In this document: positions 56,401 to 64,000 of the stretch, one piece after another | How the letters are laid out: each line of letters begins with the position of its first letter | How positions within the stretch are numbered: position 1 is the first letter of the stretch | DNA from: Fremontodendron californicum | Lineage: Eukaryota > Streptophyta > Magnoliopsida > Malvales > Malvaceae | Reading direction: 5' to 3' | NCBI GenBank assembly: GCA_030761205.1 | Contig: JAULJL010000005.1 | Location: forward strand, 7,589,501 to 7,653,500 | Length of the DNA: 64,000 nt | Notes under the pieces: generated by a model | The model's database searches: none | The model's input: only the letters and a program-made list of their open reading frames with translations | What the model was told of the DNA's origin: nothing | Program-made: the position numbers and the translations under genes

Positions 56401-57250
56401 AAAGATTGCGATATTTAATGTCTTACACTTTCTCAAATGAATACCAAAATGATCGATGATGTGACTATTAGAAAAGTAAGAAGCGTCCACATATCTCGGA
56501 TTTGACCCTAATTATTATTGGGTTCGTCAAATTGGATCTTAATCGTGGGTCGACCTGTTGGATGTTTGGTCTTTTATTGAACTTCATGACTCAGTGGTCT
56601 GGTAGACCTGACAGGCTCAACAGCACTCATGAGGGGTGGGCTTTGCTGTGGTGCCATGGCATGCATGGACGTAGAATCGAGTGTTGGGTGCTGAAATTTT
56701 TGCATGTAGAAGAAAGTATATTTATAGCAAAGGAAAAAGAGTAAATCTAAAAAATATGCTTTCAATAGTTAAATAACTTAATAGGTAAGAATTAGTTTTA
56801 AAAAAAAATGAAAAAGTTAAAAATGATTAAGAATGGTATTGTAAAGATAAAATTGTCCTTTAATGAAAAAACCTCTTCTTTTTTTTTCTCTTCTCATTTA
56901 GGAAATATTATTTTTTAAATTTTTTAATTAAAAGTAAATTTTAAAAATAAAATATTTAAAAATATATTTCTTAAAATTTTAAAAAAATAAAAAAAAATTA
57001 ATTTTAGAAATATTAATTTTTATTTTTTAAAATTTTTTAATTTAAAAAAGTAAATTAAAAAATAAAATATTTAAATATTTATTTTTTAAATTTAAAAATT
57101 TTATTTTCAATTTTATTTTTATTTTTTATTAAAAAAATAAGAGAAAAGGGGAGGACAAGATTATTTTATCAAAGATAATTTTATCTTTACAATTTTCTTC
57201 TCAACAATTTTTGTTTTTTCTTTTTTAGATAATTTTTGTCTACTATATTA
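56401..57250. other. Flank of the BAHD pseudo-exon and relative of the foldback element
   Basis: From about 56760 to 57250 two AT-rich arms (tggtattgtaaagataaaattgtcc on the left, aaagataattttatctttac on the right) are near-complements of each other. Each arm also resembles the arms of the foldback element at 61562-62623. It lacks that element's GGGAAATCGCC terminal palindrome, so it is a shorter or eroded relative. The two small frames at 56502-56744 (+) and 56574-56765 (-) are not supported as genes. Confidence 0.5.
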
Positions 57251-60200
57251 TTTAATAATTATTATATTATTGATGGTATATTTTTTAAATTTACAGCTGA
57301 GAAGAGTTCGATTCTGTCACAAAATTGTGGACATTGTTTATTTGTTTGTTCCGAAAAAATCAAAAGAAGAAAAATGTATTTTTTCCTCGGACGAAAAGAA
57401 GTCTCACTTTCTATAGTTGTCTATCGCAAATCGATGGCACGTGTTTTTCATTTTTTTTATACGTAAGAGTTTGTAATTTTGTACAAGTTTTAGAATTAAA
57501 CTCCCGTTTCACTTAGTTTTTTTAATTTTTTTTTGTAAGTTTTTAATTAATAATAAAAAATTAATTTTATTAAATAATAATTATTTTTATTTTAAAATTT
57601 TAATAATATTAATATTAATATAATAATATTTTTTAATTATAAAAATTAAATTTATGATAATTATTTATCTATAAATTACGTAATACAAATATATTTTTAA
57701 TTGTTATTTATATACATTTTTTAAATATATTTAAATCTTATTGTATAGAGTATATTTTTATATATAGGAAGTAAAAATAATAAATGAAAAATATTAATAA
57801 TAAAAAATTAAATTAAAATTTATTCAATAATAATAATTTATTTTATTTTTTTATTTTTAAATTTTAATAATATTAATATAATGATATTTTGTTAATTATA
57901 AAAATTAAATTTATGATAATTATTTAATATAAATTATGTATTACAAATGCATTTTCAATTGTTATTTATATGTATCTTTTAAACATATTTATAGTTTATT
58001 GTATAGAGTATATTGTTTTATAGGAGGTAAAAAATAATTAATAAAAATAACAAAATAAAATTATACTTTGTATTTTATTTTCTCATTTGATCAAAATTTT
58101 CACATAGATTAGCAGTAAGCTTTTTTATTATTATTATTATTAAATTAATGAATTACTACTCATTTTTATATTTTTTTTCTTATTTAATTATTTAAATAAA
58201 AAATAACTAAAATAAAATTATAGTTTATATTTAACTCGTATGATCAGCTTTTTCACTCTAGTTAACAATAAACTTTTTTTTTCTTTTTTAAATTTTTTTT
58301 TGAAGGGGGTCGAATATGGACCTGTGAGTCAACGTTTAGACCAATCCCTTTAAATATATCATTTAAAAATAAAATAAAAATAATTAATAAATAAAAACAA
58401 AAAAAACAAACATTAGAAAAAAAAAAAAAAACTTAAAACTAGAAAAAAAAAATTTAAAAGTCTAAAAAAAAAAAGCTTGTCACATGCCCTAGGAGATTTT
58501 TTCGATTTTTTCATACTGTTTAGCAGCAAATTCGTTTTTTTAATTTTTTTCCTAAATGGATCGGATACGAATCTTAAATCGACTCGTGAATCAAATGTGC
58601 GAACTTATTTCTTTAAATATATCATTTAAAAATAAAATAAATTTAAATTAAAAAACCCAAATTTAAAAAAAAAATTTATCACGTATCAAACGAAAAAAAC
58701 TTAGACATGTGTCAAGCATTCACCCAATTTTTTTTTATGAATAGGTATAGATTTACTTTTTTGGAATTCTTTCCAATAATTAAATGGGCGTGAATACTGA
58801 AATATGTCAACATCAATATTCAATTAAATTTGGCGTGTCCATGGACGGCTTGTTTCTAGTTTCACAATTTTCTTCTCATTAGTTTTGGACAAGATTCTTT
58901 TAATAAATGTGGTGTATGAATATTTTCCAATTATTGTGGCGTAATAGAAATAAGTGCTTTATGTTATTTGAATTCTAAGTGAGTATCAGATACGAATATA
59001 TATTCGATATGAGTATTTTTAATTTTTAAAATTTTTTTTATATATATTTGAAGGATCATATACTTATATCCATATTTGAATATATATCAAACACATATAT
59101 TGGAGAAAAATACTTTTAAAAAAAATGAATAATCCAAATAACGTAAGCTATAATGTTGTTTGTGATTTACACTTTTATTATTGAATTTATAAGTACTGAT
59201 TTTGTATTATAAAATTATATGATATATTATTGAAAATTAAGTACTGAATATAGTTATACTGTTTGATAATTATAAATTATTTATTTTACAATTTTAATCT
59301 TATTAACACAATATTTTATATATTTTGAATAGTTCTAGATAAAAATTAAAAGTGATAATTTAAATATCTTCACTTTTGTAACAAAAAAAGAGATAATTTA
59401 TTCAAATATAAATTTTTAAAAAATAAAATTGACTTAATATTTTTTGCATTAAGTATACCTACTTATATCATTCAACATTTTTTTTTTTGTTAAAAAGTCT
59501 ATTAAGTAAAAATTTAATTTAAGTTATCAAACACATTGAAAAAAATTAAATATTGAATTTTTTTTTTTCAATACATTGAAAACTTTCAATTTTTATCAAA
59601 CACGTCCTAAATTAGATCTAGAAGTGATTAAGTCTTTTCTGGTGTGAGAAAATACCAAAAAAAACTTTATTTTTTAAAAATTATTTTGGTTTTATTAAAA
59701 ATTAAAAACATTTACATTCTCAAACTTTTGATTTTATTCAATCTTTTCAAAGTACTTTGTTGTTAGCTTTTTTATTTCATAAATTTTTTTTTTTTGAGCT
59801 TTTTGTTAGTAGAGTTTTTTCGGTTTGTAATGGATTTAAATTATTGAGATCTTGTTAGTTTAGTTTTTTTTATGGAATCAATAACAATATTCAAGTTAAT
59901 TAAATTATTACCATCCAATATAATTAGACGATTAATTTTAAACTTGAGCTATTCGTCCAAACTCAAAGATTTATCCGATATTTTAGAGGATTTGAACAAA
60001 CATATTACGTCAGAAGAATGAGTTCAGAAAAAATGATGTCCGTTTAAAAATGGGCTGAACCTTGACTTCAACATTCAAGACCCAACTTGACTTGTTTTTC
60101 AATTTATTATATATTTTATGTAATTTATATCATATAAAGATTAAATATATATATATATAATGTTAAAATCTAAACATTAAAAAATAACTTAAATTATCTA

Positions 60201-60520
60201 TGTTTTAAAATTTAATAAAAAATAAAATTATTAAAGATTAAATAAAAAAATATGCATCCGAGTTTTATTTTCCATACCCAATATTATGGTACGCAGTTAA
60301 TTTCAAATAGCTAATCAACAACCTTATACATTCATGCATAAATTTGTTTTAGTTCTTGTTAAATTGATCGTACCTCATTTATTTTTCATCAAATGGTTAT
60401 TACTATTAGCTACAAGATAATGGGAAGAAAATATAGATTCTTGCTTTGAAATTTAAAGAAGAGTATATATCCTCCCTCACATTCTCTCTTCATGTCTAGT
60501 CTCAGTACCCATTATTTCTT
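57251..60520. repeat. Very AT-rich, locally duplicated intergenic DNA
   Basis: A unit of about 258 bp is repeated twice: the landmarks aattataaaaattaaatttatgataattattta and ttgtatagagtatatt recur, the latter near 57741 and 57999. The stretch 58065-58290 holds a second local duplication (caaaataaaattatactttg, then taaaataaaattatagttta). A third pairs 58310-58380 with 58555-58640, sharing ctttaaatatatcatttaa. The region 58960-59150 is a strongly eroded member of the CTATGTTGCTCC MITE family, and 59935-60265 resembles the 552-bp hAT-like family. No gene supported. Confidence 0.5.
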
Positions 60521-61453
60521 TTACATGGCAGATGAAATGGGAATTGATTTACTCTTCCACTCACCCTGAATTGGCTGCCCCTTCAACATGTTGTCCAATT
60601 CCTTGGCAAATTTTTCCATGGCCGGAGCCGGCAAACAAATTGGCACCAAAGTTCCAGCTTCCCCTTTCTTATCCTTGGCTGGTATGAAAAAGCTAATCAC
60701 CCCAATAGCTTTTGCTGGCCCTCCAAATACTGCCTTACCCCATCCGAAATCGACATCCCCCAATCCGGAATTTGTTACATCTGATATAATGTAGGATCCA
60801 AGCACAGCCGGAAAGTGGAGTCGTTTACCTTTAATCACCATCAAACTTGCCACTGATTTCACATATTCCTCTGTCACGCTTGCCTTGGCTTGCTTCACTA
60901 GTTCCACTGCATACCCCAATGGATTATGGGAAAGTTTTCTAGCTGTTGTTATCGCTGCTGGGAACACGAAGGCATTCCCATAATATCCCGATGGCAATGG
61001 AGGATTGAATTTGGAACGTGCGTTAGCAATGCATAGCATGCGCACCTCTTCGTCAGGGTCAGGAGGGTTTATAGCAATGGTTCGACAACGCCATAGGCAA
61101 GCTGTTAAGAGTTCGAACTTGGAGCATTGGCGGAGATGGAGCGGGAGGAGCCTACGAAGTGCTGAAACTTCATTGGGGCTAAAGAAAAAGGAACGTTGAA
61201 CCAGGTTGTCCAATGACGGGCTGACGGTGCCGGTGGCTTCCACCTCGTCATACTCGTGGTGTGTGAATGTGACACGTGGTGGGTCTCGAGCATCTAAGAG
61301 GTGCCTTTCCCACACGGGTGGGATCGAGGGGGTAACTAAACCACGTGCCATCTCGCCCATGGCGGACATGAATTGTTTCAGGCCAGCGGCATCGCTCATG
61401 ACGTGGTTGACGCGGATGGCGAAGATGAAACCGCCGCATTTTAACCGTGTTAC
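60521..61453 (-). CDS. BAHD acyltransferase, C-terminal exon
   Basis: A 310-residue open frame from an AG acceptor at 61454 to a TAA at 60521. It holds both BAHD signatures: HVMSD (the HxxxD catalytic motif, in FAIRVNHVMSDAAGL) and DFGWGKA near the C-terminus. Segments such as VTRLKCGGFIFA, QFMSAMGEMARG and LVPICLPAPAMEKFAKEL place it with the alcohol acyltransferase / benzyl-alcohol benzoyltransferase-like clade (acyl-CoA dependent, cytosolic ester formation); the substrate cannot be told. The exon is phase 0 and should follow a first exon ending at an LIQ-like sequence. No such exon lies in 61454-64000, so it must be beyond the window or lost. The putative intron begins with a Mutator-like foldback element. 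The exon itself is undamaged. Confidence 0.88.
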   Translation of the reverse strand, partial: VTRLKCGGFIFAIRVNHVMSDAAGLKQFMSAMGEMARGLVTPSIPPVWERHLLDARDPPRVTFTHHEYDEVEATGTVSPSLDNLVQRSFFFSPNEVSALRRLLPLHLRQCSKFELLTACLWRCRTIAINPPDPDEEVRMLCIANARSKFNPPLPSGYYGNAFVFPAAITTARKLSHNPLGYAVELVKQAKASVTEEYVKSVASLMVIKGKRLHFPAVLGSYIISDVTNSGLGDVDFGWGKAVFGGPAKAIGVISFFIPAKDKKGEAGTLVPICLPAPAMEKFAKELDNMLKGQPIQGEWKSKSIPISSAM

Positions 61454-61561
61454 CTATTATTTAATAAATTAATCAATTAATTAATAATATAAAATTGATT
61501 TTTTTATTTAAAAAATATTAAACAGTCAAAGAAAATAATAATGTAAAGGCAGGAGGTATCT

Positions 61562-62623
61562 GGTTTTTTTATCTAAATATAGCTAAAAAAATATTTTTTT
61601 ATTAAAATACCGTTCTTTTCGAATTAATTCTCAAAATCCGGTCTTTTTAAATCAGTTGGGAAATCGCCATGGCCCATGGCGATTTCCCAACTAAAAATTT
61701 TCAAATTTTTTTTCCCATTGGTGGGTGGCGATTTTCTAAGGGTTTTATTATTTTATTTTTTTAATTCTTGGGAAAATATGAAAAACATGCACTCAATAGT
61801 GAACTTATTGTGAAATGGTATAATGAATAAAAGTTATTTGAAAAATAGAAATAAATAATTAGAAATTATTATAAAGGATATTGTAAAAACAAAATTATCC
61901 TTAATGAAAAAACTTATTTTTCTTTTTTCTTTCATTAAAGAAATATTAATTTTTAAAAAAATTAATTGAAAATAAATTTAAAAAATAAAATATTTAAATA
62001 AATATATTTTTTTAAAATTTAAAAAAATTTAAAAAAATAAATAAAAATTAATTTTAGGCATATTATTTTTATTTTTTAAATTTTTAATTAAAAAAAGTAA
62101 ATAAAAAATTTAAAAATTTATTTTTTAAAATTAAAAAGTTTTTATTTTCAGAATATTTATTTTTTAATTAAAAATTAAATTAAAAAATAAAAGAAAAAGG
62201 GAAGAGAAGAGAAGAGAAGGTTTTTTTATCAAGGATAATTTTGTCTTTACAATATCTTTTATAATAATTTCTAATTATTCATTTCTCTTTTTCAAATAAC
62301 TTTTATTCATTATACCATTTCACAATAAGTTCACTATTGAGTGCTGTTTTTCATATTTTCCCAAGAATTAAAAAAAAAAAGTAAAACCCTTGGGAAATTC
62401 ACGATGGAAAAAAAAATTGAAAATTTTTAGTTGGGAAATCGCCATGGGCCATAGCGATTTCCCAACTGGTATTTTTAAAAAAAATAAAAATTTCAGTTGG
62501 GAAATCGCCATGGGCCATGGCGATTTCCCAACTGATTTAAAAAAAACGAATTTTGGGAATTAATCTGAAAAGAACGATATTTTGGTAAATAATTTTTTTT
62601 GACTATATTAAAATAAAAAGACC
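61562..62623. mobile_element. Mutator-like foldback element, 1062 bp
   Basis: It starts GGTTTTTTTATCTAAATATA and its other end, reverse complemented, starts GGTCTTTTTATTTTAATATA. A perfect 9-bp duplication, gaggtatct, flanks it at 61553-61561 and 62624-62632. The two halves are inverted copies of each other over most of their length, so the element is nearly all stem. Near each end lies the palindrome GGGAAATCGCCATGG/CCATGGCGATTTCCC, once on the left (about 61659-61698) and twice on the right (about 62430-62467 and 62494-62533). The 9-bp duplication and long inverted repeats fit MULEs. It lies in the presumed intron of the BAHD gene, 109 bp upstream of the last exon. Confidence 0.85.
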
Positions 62624-62632
62624 GAGGTATCT

Positions 62633-63053
62633 CTCGATGAATTAATTGTGCTAGAGGTGTCGGTAGACTTGGAAAAATTAGATAATACATGATCACATTA
62701 TACAAATATAAAAAAAAAAAAAATTAAAACACAAAATAAAATATTATATAAAACAAAAAATTAATATAAATATATAAACGTGTTAAAATTTATATAATAT
62801 AATTTATTAATATATCAAAATTTATATAAAAATATAATATTTTAAATATAATTATATCATAAAATACAAATAACGAATTAAGAAGTGTAGGTCTCGATGG
62901 ACTGGCTCATTTTCTAACACAAAAAACTCAGTAGGAAAAGTTAAAATTTGTAGTCAAAACATCAAAATTGTTGGGAGTACTCTCACTGGAATCACTGTCA
63001 AGTGTGAACAGAAGACATCTACGATGGGTTAGAAAATTTTTGAGCACATAAAT

Positions 63054-63058
<5 letters not shown>
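62633..63058. other. AT-rich interval
   Basis: Contains a GATAATTCGTG-family remnant (about 62670-62885). The minus frame 62493-62705 is a chance frame overlapping the foldback element. No gene. Confidence 0.45.
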
Positions 63059-63110
<52 letters not shown>

Positions 63111-63186
63111 TGAAGCCTAAGAATCGGATAATTACAACCACTCAATTTACAACCATTGAGTGGTTGTAATTATCCGATTCTTAGGC

Positions 63187-63221
<35 letters not shown>
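63059..63221. repeat. Perfect hairpin (37-bp arms, 8-nt loop) flanked by (TA)n
   Basis: Arm 1 is 63110-63146 (atgaagcctaagaatcgg and on) and arm 2 is 63155-63191; they are exact reverse complements. The loop is ttacaacc (63147-63154). TA microsatellites lie directly on both sides (63059-63106 and 63191-63221), so the palindrome could extend much further as a TA cruciform. No terminal motif or target duplication of a known transposon family is recognisable. Confidence 0.93.
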
Positions 63222-63224
<3 letters not shown>

Positions 63225-63638
63225 TGGTCATTTCAGAATAATGTTAAAGTTTTTTTTATTTTTTTACCTTGGATAACTTATTTTCTTGGAAGACACATGG
63301 AAAAGTAACAAAAAAAAATACTACAAAGTTCTTAAAATCACCGTCAAAATGTCATTTTAAGAGTTATAATTCGAATACCAACATTTAGGTCTCACAGAAG
63401 ACTTAATGTTATATCAAACCCAAAATATTTATAATTACATTTATGAGAACGAAATTGGATTTAAATCAATTTATAGGTCGAGCTAAACTTGAGCAAAATA
63501 TTAACAAATTTTATGACATGATAATTCAATATCGTATTTGAACTTTGCTGCTGGCAACACGATCATTTTGAGAAGGCTAGGGAACTTTATTACGAGTGTG
63601 CCTGAAACGCATATTCAGTAATTTGCTTGTCATATGTG

Positions 63639-64000
63639 TAGACCTACTCAAAGGTCAGGCTATCCGTCCAAATTCAAAAGCTCGCTCATATTTTGAAGAG
63701 TTTGGACAAAAATATTAAACCCGAAATATGAGTTTAGACAAAAAAATAGGCTCATTTAAAAAATAGATCGGGTCTTGGCTCCAACAATCAAGGCCCGAAC
63801 CCGACCTGAGCCTGGCCCGTTTTTCATTTATATAATATTTTTATATTTTATATATTATATATTATGTAGTTTATATCATATAAAAAATAAATAAATATAT
63901 AATATTATAGTGTAAACATTTAAAAGTATACTAAGTTATTCATGTTTTAGACCTTAATAAAAGAAAAAAAAAAGATAAAATTATTAAAATTAAATAATAA
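63639..64000. mobile_element. hAT-like element running off the window
   Basis: It starts TAGACCTACTCAAAGG and continues with gggtcttggctccaacaatc and ccatgtttt-like sequence that match, in inverted orientation, the right half of the 552-bp element at 5818-6369 (tggagtcaaaacctggccca, reverse complemented). The other end lies beyond 64000. Confidence 0.75.

Noticed and set aside
60588..61472. + strand frames opposite the BAHD exon
   Set aside because: They are shadows of a GC-richer coding exon on the minus strand that carries both BAHD motifs.
1..64000. CRISPR array, prokaryotic operon, organellar insertion or viral sequence
   Set aside because: No regularly spaced repeats with unique spacers, no ribosome-binding-site-led gene runs, no rRNA or organelle gene sequence, and no viral replicase or capsid motifs were recognised.

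Overview
This window is nuclear DNA from a flowering plant, probably a eudicot. It is AT-rich, its genes carry many GT-AG introns, its proteins belong to plant families (NPC phospholipase, IDA-like peptide, BAHD acyltransferase), and small DNA transposons are dense. The species cannot be named from the sequence alone. All exon models below were built by eye from splice consensus, reading-frame continuity and remembered family conservation. No alignment or database search was run.

Genes in order: (1) 10461-14880 (+) a four-exon non-specific phospholipase C, followed by a decayed tandem copy without exon 1 (15481-16402). (2) 17960-18487 (+) an intronless two-helix membrane protein of unknown role. 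(3) 25194-20939 (-) an eight-exon TatD-type metal-dependent nuclease, with a stray TatD exon-1 copy just beyond its 3' end (19554-19680). (4) 30048-36430 (+) a seven-exon, probably plastid-targeted UPF1/IGHMBP2-type helicase. (5) 38759-39061 (+) a secreted IDA-like signalling peptide. (6) 46956-45018 (-) the first two exons of a BolA-like gene with no terminal exon found. (7) 61453-60521 (-) the last exon of a BAHD acyltransferase whose first exon was not found, plus a decayed BAHD first exon at 56400-55324 (-). These genes have unrelated functions and form no pathway; the only gene-to-gene relationships are tandem duplications followed by decay.

The rest is a layered transposon landscape. 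Short non-autonomous hAT-like elements dominate, many with terminal inverted repeats and 8-bp target duplications, and they sit in the introns of the NPC, TatD and helicase genes. Two of them are inserted inside a third at 5.1-6.4 kb. Others: a 359-bp TRIM retrotransposon with an initiator-Met-tRNA primer site (16771-17129), a ~100-bp tRNA-derived SINE with a 14-bp target duplication (40042-40140), a LINE fragment (27970-26925), a ~5.5-kb CACTA-like element (49168-54689) that carries broken exons of an ERD6-like sugar transporter, a 1.06-kb Mutator-like foldback element (61562-62623) with a 9-bp target duplication, and a perfect 37-bp-arm hairpin embedded in (TA)n (63110-63191). The left edge (1-1960) looks like decayed LTR-retrotransposon sequence.
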